From assembly GCA_035627955.1 (NCBI GenBank), contig DASPKU010000004.1, forward strand, positions 55,812 to 119,811: 64,000 nt of DNA. The letters run 5' to 3'. The number at the start of each line of letters is the position of its first letter. Within the stretch, counting starts at the first letter, position 1. The notes below the pieces were generated by a model, which was not told where the DNA came from, did no database searches, and saw only the letters and a program-made list of their open reading frames with translations. The translations under genes were made by a program, and so were the position numbers. This DNA comes from Phycisphaerales bacterium. Its GTDB lineage: Bacteria > Planctomycetota > Phycisphaerae > Phycisphaerales > UBA1924. Below are positions 1 to 7,872 of this stretch, piece after piece.

Positions 1-53
1 ATGGGTGGCGCTGTTACGCCTGAGCCTTCGAAACCGGCGGCGGCCCCAATCGT

Positions 54-572
54 TCATGCACCCCAACCCTTCGCGGTATAGCCGGGGCGTCCGGAGACAA
101 GTTTGCGCAGGTCGTCGGGCACCTCCGCACTGGTGATTGGGTAGGAGCATCGCAGCTCCCACGACTGCGGCGGCGTGGGGTTGCGGTTTTCGGGGTGGTA
201 GTGCGGGCGGATGTCCCTCCCCATGGGCAGGTCGTAGTTGATGACGAGCGCCCCCATCCAGCCCATACCGACGCGGAGCTTGGCGCTATTCCAGTGCATG
301 CGTCGGAGGAGCGCTTCGAACTTGTCCAGCCACAGCCCGAGTGAGTCGTAAAAGTGGTTGAAGTAGCCTGCCACCAGCAGCACCCGCGCTCGCTTCTCGG
401 AGCCGGTCGACCAGTCGTCGCCTGTGCGCGTGAACATGGCTGGAACAAGCGCCGGCCCGGTCGTGTCCCGCGCCGGCAGCGTGGCGATGACCGCGTCGTT
501 GAACGCGAGTACATCGAGGCCGGGAATGCGCGGCTCGAAGATGGAGCCGGTCGTGAGGTCAGCGTTGCTCAT
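54..572 (-). CDS. Hypothetical protein
   Basis: This is a 172-residue protein of unknown function. It has no signal peptide and no convincing membrane segment. The composition is that of a globular soluble protein, rich in Trp, Tyr and His in the second half (for example GYFNHFYDSLGLWLDKF around residues 69-85 and PHYHPENRNP around 122-131). It starts at an ATG and ends at a TGA near the window edge. The next gene is also on the minus strand about 70 bp upstream, so the two could be co-transcribed. The codon third positions are GC-rich like those of its neighbours, which supports it over the overlapping minus-strand frame. I recognise no family. Confidence 0.6.
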   Translation of the reverse strand: MSNADLTTGSIFEPRIPGLDVLAFNDAVIATLPARDTTGPALVPAMFTRTGDDWSTGSEKRARVLLVAGYFNHFYDSLGLWLDKFEALLRRMHWNSAKLRVGMGWMGALVINYDLPMGRDIRPHYHPENRNPTPPQSWELRCSYPITSAEVPDDLRKLVSGRPGYTAKGWGA

Positions 573-641
573 AGGTGCCGGTCATTCTAACGGCGTGGGG
601 CGGCCGAATCGGCGGGGTGGGCCGGTGGCACCAGGCACGTT

Positions 642-980
642 CTAAACGGTGGTGCCACCCGCCGCATCCCGCACGGGGCCTTCGCCGATGGCCTCGCGGA
701 ACCACTTTCGGATCACCCGGTCGTTGACCGTCCCTTTAGCGCCTTTGAGATAGAGCCAGACAAGAGAGAAGATGATGCCGAGGCTCTCATCACTGAAGCG
801 GCCGAAGACCTCCGGGTACTCTCTCTTGAAGTCGGCGGGGAGATCGACAAAGGTGAGCTGCCCCCGGCCAGGGTCGGCTCTGTAGCTCTCATACACGCGG
901 TAGACATGATCGAAGATTGTTTCGTTCGGCAGGGCGAACCGCTCTTTATCGGTGGTCGCGTGGATCTTCGGGTCGTACAT
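642..980 (-). CDS. Small hypothetical protein
   Basis: This is a 112-residue soluble protein with no recognisable family. It opens with MYDPKIHATTDKERF and has alternating charged and aromatic segments that suggest a mostly helical fold (for example ETIFDHVYRVYESYR near residues 19-33). No signal peptide is visible, and one short hydrophobic stretch (IIFSLVWLYLKG) is too short for a confident membrane span. It lies upstream of and on the same strand as the other unknown gene at the window's left edge. On its other side is the hairpin-rich non-coding stretch that begins near 1050. Confidence 0.6.
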   Translation of the reverse strand: MYDPKIHATTDKERFALPNETIFDHVYRVYESYRADPGRGQLTFVDLPADFKREYPEVFGRFSDESLGIIFSLVWLYLKGAKGTVNDRVIRKWFREAIGEGPVRDAAGGTTV

Positions 981-1056
981 GCCGCGAGCATACCAATGGG
1001 GGTGAGCAGAACTGAACCTTCCCTGCCGTCAAATGACAGGTGGCATCACCCTCGTG

Positions 1057-1166
1057 CCATCACCCTTCCGCTCTGGGAAGGGTGATGGTTGGGCGCGGGT
1101 GGAGCGGGCCATCACTGCGTGATGCGGCGCTCCTCCACCACCCTTTGCAGAGCCAAAGGGTGGTGG
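1057..1166. repeat. Two perfect 13-bp hairpins in a gene-free stretch
   Basis: Positions 1057-1069 and 1076-1088 form a perfect 13-bp inverted repeat (CCATCACCCTTCC and its complement) with a 6-nt loop. Positions 1135-1147 and 1154-1166 form a second perfect 13-bp inverted repeat (CCACCACCCTTTG and its complement), also with a 6-nt loop. A weaker 6-bp hairpin (ATCACTGCGTGAT core) lies between them. Neither strong hairpin is followed by a T-run on either strand, so they do not look like standard terminators. They sit in a 600-bp stretch without a convincing gene (981-1587), together with the 21-bp array. Confidence 0.75.
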
Positions 1167-1230
1167 CACGTCCGGAGGTTGATCGCACGCGGCGGACCGT
1201 TCGTCGCCAACCCTCTACCTTCCGTCCCAA

Positions 1231-1398
1231 AAGGTCTACAGACCGCCCCGGAAGGTCTTCAGTTTGCCCCGGCGGGTCTTCAGTCTGGTCCGGAAGGTCT
1301 ACAGACCGCTCCGGAAGGCCGCCAGTCTGCCCCAAAGGGTCTACAGACCGGGGCGGAAGGTCTGCTGTTTGGCCCGGATAGTCTGCTGTTTGCTCCAA
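1231..1398. repeat. Tandem array, 8 units of 21 bp
   Basis: Eight contiguous 21-bp units run from 1231 to 1398. Consensus elements are AAGG at the start, TCTACAGACC or a variant in the middle, and CCCCGG at the end. Units 1, 4 and 6 carry the inverted repeat GGTCTACAGACC, and units 7 and 8 are the most diverged. Because the period is a multiple of three, every frame stays open. One plus frame would encode a seven-residue repeat of the type GLQTAPE, but no signal peptide, family or good ribosome site supports a protein, so I annotate it as a DNA repeat. There is no spacer structure, so it is not CRISPR. Confidence 0.85.
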
Positions 1399-1587
1399 AC
1401 CGGGCCAGGAGCAGAGCAAACGGCAGGGCCCCATAAGCCTCGCAACACCCGCGGCCGGACGGGCGGGGGCGTTGGGGCGGCAGGGCGGGTGTTTTTATTG
1501 GGCAGCGCGTTCTCGGTCCTTGCTTGAGGACGGCTTGACGCTCGCGGCGCGGCCGCTTCTACTGGTCAACTGGACTGGAGGGGAAGC

Positions 1588-1701
1588 ATGCAGAACTTGC
1601 GCGTTGCGGCGGCGGTGGGTGTCGCCGCTGCCGCTTTCGCCGTGCCAACTGCGGCTTCCCCCGCGGACCCGGCTGCGGCCCCGGGCACGCGGCATGTTTG
1701 A
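1588..1701 (+). pseudogene. Orphan signal-peptide fragment of an exported protein
   Basis: An ATG at 1588 follows a good ribosome site (GGAGGGGAAG just upstream). It encodes 37 residues that begin like a classical export signal: MQNLRV, then a hydrophobic Ala/Val core, then FAVPTAASPADPA, which would suit signal peptidase. The frame stops at 1699-1701, right after the cleavage region, so no mature protein follows. I infer that this is the 5' end of a secreted-protein gene cut off by whatever brought in the convergent AIPR-family gene, whose stop lies 52 bp further on. A genuine tiny exported peptide is possible but less likely. Confidence 0.45.
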
Positions 1702-1752
1702 GAGCTCTGCGCAAGAGCGGTACTGCCCGACCGAGCGACCACGCGAACCAAG

Positions 1753-3543
1753 CTAAAGCGGCTTCTTCACCCAATCGAACTTCTTGTTCGCGTCGGCCAT
1801 GCACTTGGTGAAGACCTCTTTCGTGCGGAGGAACTCGTACTTCTCATCCGCGAGTTTGGGCGCGTACATCTTGTCGTCGAGAATCGTCTTCAGGAGCGGT
1901 AGCACCTCTCGCCGGGCGAGAACCACCAATAGCTCCTTGAACGCGACCTCCTTGGTCATCCTGGTGCCGAAGAGGTCGAGGTATTCCAGCAGCTTGTTGC
2001 TGTTGTAGATCGCTTGGACCAGCAGGGACCACACCAGGTTGCGCGCCTTTGCGATAGCAGGCCGGTGCTTGCCCGCAGCGCGTTCATCGAGCTCATCCAT
2101 CGCGGCCCGCAGCATCAGCCCGGTCTTGTAGGCGATGACGATGCGGCGCGGGTCCGAGTCAACGTAGCTCTCGCGGAATGTCTCCGTGTACCACTTCTGG
2201 TTTTCGAAGACCTCCGGCAGCTGCGACATCTTGGGGATTTCGCCCTGGATAGCAAGCAGCGTCTGTGCCATCGGGCGGATGCGAAGGTCGCGCGTCGTAT
2301 CGTACCCGGCCTTTTCGAGCTCCTCGTCGGAGTACCCGGCGAAAGAATTTTCCTGGCGCGAGTAGAAGAGTTCCAGCTTCTCTTTGAACAGATCGTGGAG
2401 GTCGGACTGCACCCGGTCATTGGCGCGGAGGTTCCAGGAGTTGACCGGGTTCTGCCGGTTGTTGCTGATGGTGACGGTGGTCACGAAGTCGCTCGCCGGA
2501 TCGGCCACGACGACTTTCGCCAGCACTTTGACCCGTGACAGCGGCGAGTCGGGGCCTGACATCGAGGGGTGCTTCTCATGCTCCTTCATGAACCGTGCGA
2601 CGCTGGTAATAGTCTGCGCCCCGTTGAGCAGCCGCGGTACCTTGACCTCGCAGACACCCTCCTTTTGCACGAACTGCTCCACCGCAAGGGTGACTCCGTT
2701 GTGGTTGAACGCGAATACTTCCGGCTCAACTTTCCGTTCCAGCACGATCTCGGAAAGCGCCTGGCGGATCTTCTTGTTGGGCGGATTGTCCTCCGAAAGG
2801 CCCGATCGGATGTTCCGGTCCAGGAAGCGCTGGTTCAACGCCAGGTAGATCGCGTGCAGGTCCATGAGGGGCACGAACCCAACATGCATCGTGTGCTCCC
2901 CGTCGGGAGTCGTGATGCTTGCGGCTTCCGACAACCTGATCCGGAAGGATTGGGGCGGCGGCGGTAGCGGCGGGCGGCGAGTGTCGGCGATGAACTCCAC
3001 CCGGAACTCGATGTCTCGCTTGACCCCGTCGTCCCCCTTGAAGAAGTCTTCGACGATGTAGTGCTTGTTCTCGACGTCCTCGCGTCTCGCCTGCAACCCC
3101 TGGCTGTTCTCGGCAGCGTCCAGATCGCCCTTGAACACCATGTGAACCAGTACACGCTTGATCAGGTCGCGTGAGTCGGCCAGCTCGGCCCGCAGACCGG
3201 CCAGCAGCTCGTTCTTGTGCGGGTCCGCCTTCGCGTTCCCGAAGATTCGCTCGATGCCGTCCTTGGCAAGCCGCTCGAGAGACTCACGGAAGAGGGCATG
3301 GTTCTCTGACCACTTGAACTGGAACAGGTACAGGTTCTTGGAGGCCCGCTCGATGAAGTAGGCGTCAATCCCGTAGTCGTTGTTACCGAATGCGACGAAG
3401 GGACGGATGTCCTCGATTGGACGCTCGAACTTCCGCGAGAGGTAGAGGCACGCGAAGTAATCCTCTTTACAGCCCCCCCACTTCGACTTGAAGTCGCTAT
3501 AGAGCTGTTCGATTTCCTGCTTGTCCTTCGATGTGATTGGCAT
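1753..3543 (-). CDS. AIPR-family (abortive infection phage resistance) protein
   Basis: The 596-residue protein resembles the AIPR family (known for abortive-infection phage resistance). Residues about 279-285 (FNHNGVT) and 306-311 (LNGAQT) match the family's signature 'N-N-G-x-T ... N-G-A-Q-T' blocks. The N-terminus has GIDAYFIE (about 58-65) followed by LYLFQFKWS (about 71-79). That is the D...QxK pattern of PD-(D/E)xK nuclease folds in Mrr-like and related defence proteins, with Gln in place of the usual Glu. I chose the ATG at 3543 because CAGGAGA lies about 10 nt upstream; the frame stays open to 3648, but that extension has no similar support. The gene stands alone, convergent with a broken exported-protein gene. 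The defence role is inferred from the family. Confidence 0.8.
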   Translation of the reverse strand: MPITSKDKQEIEQLYSDFKSKWGGCKEDYFACLYLSRKFERPIEDIRPFVAFGNNDYGIDAYFIERASKNLYLFQFKWSENHALFRESLERLAKDGIERIFGNAKADPHKNELLAGLRAELADSRDLIKRVLVHMVFKGDLDAAENSQGLQARREDVENKHYIVEDFFKGDDGVKRDIEFRVEFIADTRRPPLPPPPQSFRIRLSEAASITTPDGEHTMHVGFVPLMDLHAIYLALNQRFLDRNIRSGLSEDNPPNKKIRQALSEIVLERKVEPEVFAFNHNGVTLAVEQFVQKEGVCEVKVPRLLNGAQTITSVARFMKEHEKHPSMSGPDSPLSRVKVLAKVVVADPASDFVTTVTISNNRQNPVNSWNLRANDRVQSDLHDLFKEKLELFYSRQENSFAGYSDEELEKAGYDTTRDLRIRPMAQTLLAIQGEIPKMSQLPEVFENQKWYTETFRESYVDSDPRRIVIAYKTGLMLRAAMDELDERAAGKHRPAIAKARNLVWSLLVQAIYNSNKLLEYLDLFGTRMTKEVAFKELLVVLARREVLPLLKTILDDKMYAPKLADEKYEFLRTKEVFTKCMADANKKFDWVKKPL

Positions 3544-3850
3544 TTGCTGCGATTCTCCTGCTCGAACCCGCGAGTATACCGCCAGGCGGAGGTCCCCCTG
3601 CGTATGCGCAACTCCTTGCCCACACGCGATCTCCGAAAAATCCGTCACATTCGATAAACCCGCGCCCTCGCCTTCCCGATCCCTTTTTCAGCACACGCGG
3701 CAACCACGTAGGCCCGCGAGTGTGGTCAGAGAGGTTTGGATAGGCCAGGCGGGCTGCCACACCTGAACCAGCCCATGCGGCCGCACTCGCGGAGTCAGTC
3801 ACATGTCGAACATCCCTGAGACGTAGTCCGAGTTCATCGCGTGGGCGAAG

Positions 3851-4489
3851 GTGCGCCAGGCCCAGTGGATTTTGAACCAGGCGCAAATCGGATTGTCGGG
3901 GCCCCAGACCGTCGCATTCAAGACGCTGGTCGAGGCCCTGGAGGCGGCCGAGGACGACGCGCAGGTGAAGCGCGAAGCGAGCAAGGACGCCACCCGGACG
4001 CTCAACAACTCCGAGTCGGCGGCCCGCATCGTGGCCGGGGCCTACGTCAACCTCATCAAGGCCTTCGCCGAGACCACCGGCAACCCGAGCGTGTACTCCC
4101 TCAGCGGCGTCAACGCCGACTCGCCCCCGGGCACCCTTCCCGCGCCCGTGCCGCCCTCCAAGTTCTTCGCGACGCTCAACGCCGACGGCTCGCTGACCCT
4201 TCGCTTCCGCGCCAGCCAGCCCAAGGGCGTGACCGGCGTGGTCTACCAGATCTTCCGCCGCTTCAGCAGCGATGCCCCCTTCACGCAGGTGGGCAGCACC
4301 GGCGCCACAAAGCGCTGGGTCGACCAGACCATCCCCTTCGGCACCGACCGCGTGGAGTACATGGTGACCCCGGTCCGCGGCGAGGTGGTGGGCGAGTCCA
4401 GCGACGCCTTCCCCGTGCAGTTCGGCAGCGTGGGCGGCGGCAACTTCAGCATCAGCTCCGGGAGCGGCGAGAACAAGCTGGCGGCGTGA
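3851..4489 (+). CDS. Fibronectin-III-like C-terminal domain protein, N-terminus interrupted by an amber codon
   Basis: From the GTG at 3851 this is a 212-residue protein. It has a helical, Ala-rich N-terminal half (residues about 5-75) and a C-terminal beta domain of Fn3 type (about 105-200) ending FGSVGGGNFSIS. Related planctomycete proteins of unknown function have the same layout. The real family start appears to be the ATG at 3803, preceded by GGAG 8 nt upstream and reading MSNIPET, then TAG (3824-3826), then SEFIAWAKVRQAQW in the same frame. The amber codon is a single base away from Tyr. The gene is therefore either mutated, read through, or restarted at GTG 3851. A truncated relative lies at 56312-56551. 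A strong terminator follows at 4551. Confidence 0.65.
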   Translation: MRQAQWILNQAQIGLSGPQTVAFKTLVEALEAAEDDAQVKREASKDATRTLNNSESAARIVAGAYVNLIKAFAETTGNPSVYSLSGVNADSPPGTLPAPVPPSKFFATLNADGSLTLRFRASQPKGVTGVVYQIFRRFSSDAPFTQVGSTGATKRWVDQTIPFGTDRVEYMVTPVRGEVVGESSDAFPVQFGSVGGGNFSISSGSGENKLAA

Positions 4490-4501
4490 GACGTCTGAAG
4501 T

Positions 4502-4532
4502 CCGGGTCCTGATCCTGGGTCCTGGGTCCTGA
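4502..4532. repeat. Short tandem repeat, TCCTGGG-type
   Basis: Three to four imperfect copies of GGGTCCT(GA) occur head to tail between the end of the preceding gene and its terminator. Such short heptamer-type repeats recur at 35249-35315 and 63664-63788 with different unit sequences. No function is apparent. Confidence 0.55.
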
Positions 4533-4550
4533 ATGTGTGCCTCCTTTCCG

Positions 4551-4590
4551 GCGTGGGCCCTGTGAGATGACAGGGCCCACGCTGTTTTTG
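4551..4590 (+). terminator. Rho-independent terminator
   Basis: Positions 4551-4563 and 4570-4582 form a perfect 13-bp stem (GCGTGGGCCCTGT and its complement) with a 6-nt loop. TGTTTTTG follows directly. It ends transcription of the gene finishing at 4489. Confidence 0.9.
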
Positions 4591-4675
4591 CGCTCGGCGC
4601 TGGGGACGGTAACGCGGAGGGGCGGTTGGGGGGGCCGGAATAAACCCACCCGCCGGGCACGCCGATAACCGGGGT

Positions 4676-6616
4676 ATGGACCAGACCCCAGCCGCGAGCT
4701 CAGCCCCCGCCGCCCCCACCACCCACACCACCCCCACCACCCCCACCACCCCCGCCACGCCCAGTTCAAACCTCGTCGCGCCCGTGGGGAAGAAGCGGGC
4801 CTACCGCGCCCCCGGCGTGCTCCCCCCGCCCCCGGCGGGCCAGGAGTTCTGGACCAAAGAGCAGTGCGCGGGTTACTTCAACGTGGGCAAGGGCAAGTGG
4901 TCGGCGTGGGAGCGCGTGGGGAGGGTCACGATCCCGCGGTACCGGCTTGCCCAGCGGGCGGGCTCGCCGATCGTGTACCTGCGGCGGGACGTGGAGACGC
5001 TGGGGTTTGCGCGCGCGGTGCCCTTTGCGCCCGAGGGCGCGGCCGTCATGACACGGATCGAGTGCGCCGAGCACTTCGGGGTGACGGAGGACACCTTCTG
5101 CGGCTGGGAGAACTCGGGAAAGGTGCCCATCCCGCGGTACAAGGTGAAGGGCCCGCACCGGCCGCTGGTGGTGTACCTCACGAGCGACGTGGCCACGCTG
5201 CCTTTCGCCGCGCCGCTGCCGCTGCCGCCGGCGGGTGCGGCGGTGATGACGCGGGACGAGTGCGCCGCGCACTTCGGGGTGACGGAGAACACGTTCATGC
5301 ACTGGGAGACGGGCGGCCTCGTGCCCATCGCCCGCTACCGCTACACGGGGCCGCGGGCCAAGGTGTGCTACCTGCGGGCGGATGTCGAGGCCCTCCGGCT
5401 GGAGACGCCCCCGCCGCTGGCCCCGGCGGGGTTGGAGGTGATGACCCGCGAGCAGTGCGCTGAACACTGGGGCCTGTGCATCGAGGCCTGGGGCGACCGG
5501 GAGCGGCAGGGCCTGGTGAACATCCCCCGCTACAGCATGATCGAGAACCGCACGCGCAAGCACTGCTACGCCGCGGCGGAGGTGCGTGCACTGCCCTTCG
5601 CCGCGCCGCTGCCGCTGCCGCCGGCGGGGGTGGAGGTGTGGACGCGGGACGAGTGCGCGGAGCACTTTGGGATCACCGAGGACGCGTGGGAGGAGCGCGA
5701 GAAGAAGGGCGAGGTGCCGTTGCAGCGGTACCGCTGGACCGGGGCTTCGCAGCACAAGTGCTGCTACATCGCCGCGGAGGTGGCGAAGCTGGACGGGCGG
5801 GTGCTGCCGCCGCCGCCGCCCGAAGGGCTGGCGGTGATGGACCGCGGCGAATGCGCGGCGTTCTTCGGGATCGCTCCGGACACCTGGGGCAGCTGGGAGC
5901 AGCAGGGCAGAGTGACGATCCCGCGCTACCGGCGGGCGATGCCCGACGGTAAGCGGCGCATGTGCTATGCAGTCGAGGACGCGACGCGGCTGCGTGAGCA
6001 GATCCGGACCGAGTACGCTCCGTTCCCTGATCCGGAGCGGCCGGGCTGCTACCGGGTCCCGATCTACACCCACAGCGGCAAGCGGTTCGCCGTCATTGAT
6101 GCCGCGGACCTTCCCAAGGTGGATGGCAGGAGCTGGAACGTGTCGCAGCGCACCGACGAGGACGCCCCGCGCGGGGACGTGGTGCTGGCGACCGAGCCGC
6201 ACATCCCGCTCAAGCGGATCATCTCGGGCGAGGAGCACTCCGGGCCGGAGGTACGCATCACGTTCGCCAATGGTGATTACCTCGACCACCGGCGCGAGAA
6301 CCTGGTCGTGCGCAGCTACGCCGAGCAGTCGTACAACATGCGCAAGCCCCGCACAAGGCACGGACGGCCGTGCACGTCCAGGTTCAAAGGTGTGTCCTGG
6401 TCCGAGCACACAGGGAAGTGGACGGCCCACATCGGCAAGGATGGCAAGTCGTACTACCTCGGCCTCTTCTATGAGGAGGAGGACGCCGCCCGCGCCTACG
6501 ACGAGGCGGCGCGGCGGATGTTCGGCGAGCACGCCCGGCTCAACTTCCCGGATGAGGGGGCGCTGCTGATGCACCGCGAACTGCGCGGGGGAGAGGGCGG
6601 TCGGCGGGCGGCATGA
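4676..6616 (+). CDS. Six tandem excisionase-like HTH modules plus HNH/AP2-like C-terminus
   Basis: This 646-residue protein starts with a Thr/Pro-rich linker (about 14-30). Six copies of a 52-residue module follow at a spacing of about 66: residues 58-109, 124-175, 190-240, 255-306, 321-372 and 387-439. Each reads roughly [M/W]TR-x-[E/Q]-C-A-x-x-[F/W]-G, then a second helix ending in a W-E or similar pair, then G-x-V-x-I-x-R-Y, then a D/E-V-x-x-L end. That is the order of an excisionase/MerR-type winged helix: HTH, wing, closing helix. Modules are joined by Pro-rich linkers. Residues about 456-556 resemble the HNH region of phage-type endonucleases (YLDHRRENLVVRS, QSYNMRK). Residues 567-624 match an AP2/ERF DNA-binding domain (SRFKGVSWSEHTGKWTAHI). 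Nuclease activity is inferred; the architecture with six modules is unusual. Confidence 0.7.
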   Translation: MDQTPAASSAPAAPTTHTTPTTPTTPATPSSNLVAPVGKKRAYRAPGVLPPPPAGQEFWTKEQCAGYFNVGKGKWSAWERVGRVTIPRYRLAQRAGSPIVYLRRDVETLGFARAVPFAPEGAAVMTRIECAEHFGVTEDTFCGWENSGKVPIPRYKVKGPHRPLVVYLTSDVATLPFAAPLPLPPAGAAVMTRDECAAHFGVTENTFMHWETGGLVPIARYRYTGPRAKVCYLRADVEALRLETPPPLAPAGLEVMTREQCAEHWGLCIEAWGDRERQGLVNIPRYSMIENRTRKHCYAAAEVRALPFAAPLPLPPAGVEVWTRDECAEHFGITEDAWEEREKKGEVPLQRYRWTGASQHKCCYIAAEVAKLDGRVLPPPPPEGLAVMDRGECAAFFGIAPDTWGSWEQQGRVTIPRYRRAMPDGKRRMCYAVEDATRLREQIRTEYAPFPDPERPGCYRVPIYTHSGKRFAVIDAADLPKVDGRSWNVSQRTDEDAPRGDVVLATEPHIPLKRIISGEEHSGPEVRITFANGDYLDHRRENLVVRSYAEQSYNMRKPRTRHGRPCTSRFKGVSWSEHTGKWTAHIGKDGKSYYLGLFYEEEDAARAYDEAARRMFGEHARLNFPDEGALLMHRELRGGEGGRRAA

Positions 6617-6738
6617 GCGAGGCGGGGGCGCGACGGCACGCGAGCATCGCACCCCGCCGGTGGTCCGCAATCTGCTTGCATGCCTCCCCCGCTGTGGTAG
6701 TCTCGTTCCCCAGAGACCCGAGAGGGGGGATACCACGC

Positions 6739-7824
6739 ATGCCTGTCCGTACCGCCGTTGTGACCGCGGTGTCCGCCGCGCTGGGTATCGCTGTCGCCCC
6801 CGCGCAGGCGCAGTGGAACGTCACCGCCCTGACGCCGCCCGATGCCAGCACCAACGCCTTTGCCAACGGCACCGCCGGGGGCGTGCAGGTGGGGAACTAC
6901 GGCAACAACCCGGCGCTGTGGACGGGGACGCAGGCCTCGCACGTCAACATGCTCCCCGCCGGGGCGCACTCGGGGCAGCTGCTCAGGACCGACGGCGGGC
7001 AGCACGTGGGGCTGGTGCGCTGGTCGGGGTTCTCTGACCGCCAGGCCACGCTGTGGGGCGGGACCGCCGCGTCCGCCACCAGCCTGCACCCCGCGGGCGC
7101 GTTCCTCTCCACCGCCCACGGCATCGGCGGAGGCCAGCAGGTGGGCGAAGCCACGTTCACCAGCGACCAGAACCTCACCCGCGCGGGACTCTGGAGCGGC
7201 ACCGCGGGCTCGTGGGTCAGCCTGCACCCCTCGGGCGTGAACACCTCTACCGCACGCGGCACCGACGGCACGCAGCAGGTTGGGCAGGTCAATATCGGCG
7301 GCCAGGGCAACCGCGCCGCCTTCTGGAGCGGCACGGCCGCCAGCTTCGTCAATCTCCACCCCACCGGCTACCAGATCTCGATCGCGGTCGCGGTGCACAA
7401 CGGCCAGCAGGTCGGGCTGGTGCAGGGCACCCCCGGAAACCATGCGGCCCTGTGGAGCGGCTCCGCGGCGTCGTTCCTCAGCCTCACGCCCGCCGGCGCC
7501 TTCGGCTCCAGCGCCCGGGGCGTGTTCAACGGCGTGCAGGTCGGCACCGCGAGCTTCCCCGATGCCCAGCGGGCGGGCCTCTGGCGCGGCACCGCCGCGA
7601 GCTGGGAAGACCTGCACCAGTACCTGCCCGCGGGGTATAGCAGCTCCGCCGCGAACAGCATCTGGTCCGACGGCACGACGACCTACATCGCCGGCAGCGC
7701 CTTCAACCCCGCCACCGCCCGCAACGAGGCGATGCTGTGGACGTACACCGTTCCCGCGGCGCCCACGACCGGCGTGCTGGGCCTCGCGGGGCTGCTGGCG
7801 GCGGGGCGGCGGCGGACGCGGTAA
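6739..7824 (+). CDS. Secreted repeat protein with PEP-CTERM-like tail
   Basis: Starting at ATG 6739, after a GAGAGGGGGGA ribosome site, the 361-residue protein has a signal peptide (MPVRTAVVTAV ... APAQAQ). Seven or so degenerate repeats of about 47-50 residues follow. Each contains a block like LW-x-G-T-A-A-S followed by L-H-P-x-G and then G-x-Q-V-G. The C-terminus is VPAAPTTGVLGLAGLLAAG followed by Arg-rich RRRTR, that is, a short hydrophobic segment and basic tail as in PEP-CTERM-type sorting signals. The frame continues upstream to 6613, but that part overlaps the previous gene and lacks a signal peptide. It is probably a cell-envelope or exported protein. The repeats resemble those of HAF-type extracellular proteins, and the convergent neighbour is one of these. 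Confidence 0.75.
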   Translation: MPVRTAVVTAVSAALGIAVAPAQAQWNVTALTPPDASTNAFANGTAGGVQVGNYGNNPALWTGTQASHVNMLPAGAHSGQLLRTDGGQHVGLVRWSGFSDRQATLWGGTAASATSLHPAGAFLSTAHGIGGGQQVGEATFTSDQNLTRAGLWSGTAGSWVSLHPSGVNTSTARGTDGTQQVGQVNIGGQGNRAAFWSGTAASFVNLHPTGYQISIAVAVHNGQQVGLVQGTPGNHAALWSGSAASFLSLTPAGAFGSSARGVFNGVQVGTASFPDAQRAGLWRGTAASWEDLHQYLPAGYSSSAANSIWSDGTTTYIAGSAFNPATARNEAMLWTYTVPAAPTTGVLGLAGLLAAGRRRTR

Positions 7825-7872
7825 TCACCGGGCCCGCCCGCCGATCGTGAGCCGCGCGCGCCCGCTTGGAAC

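Noticed and set aside
1089..1436. A protein made of seven-residue repeats across the 21-bp array
   Set aside because: The array keeps all frames open because 21 is a multiple of three; there is no signal peptide, family or ribosome site, and the minus strand gives an equally long repeat protein.
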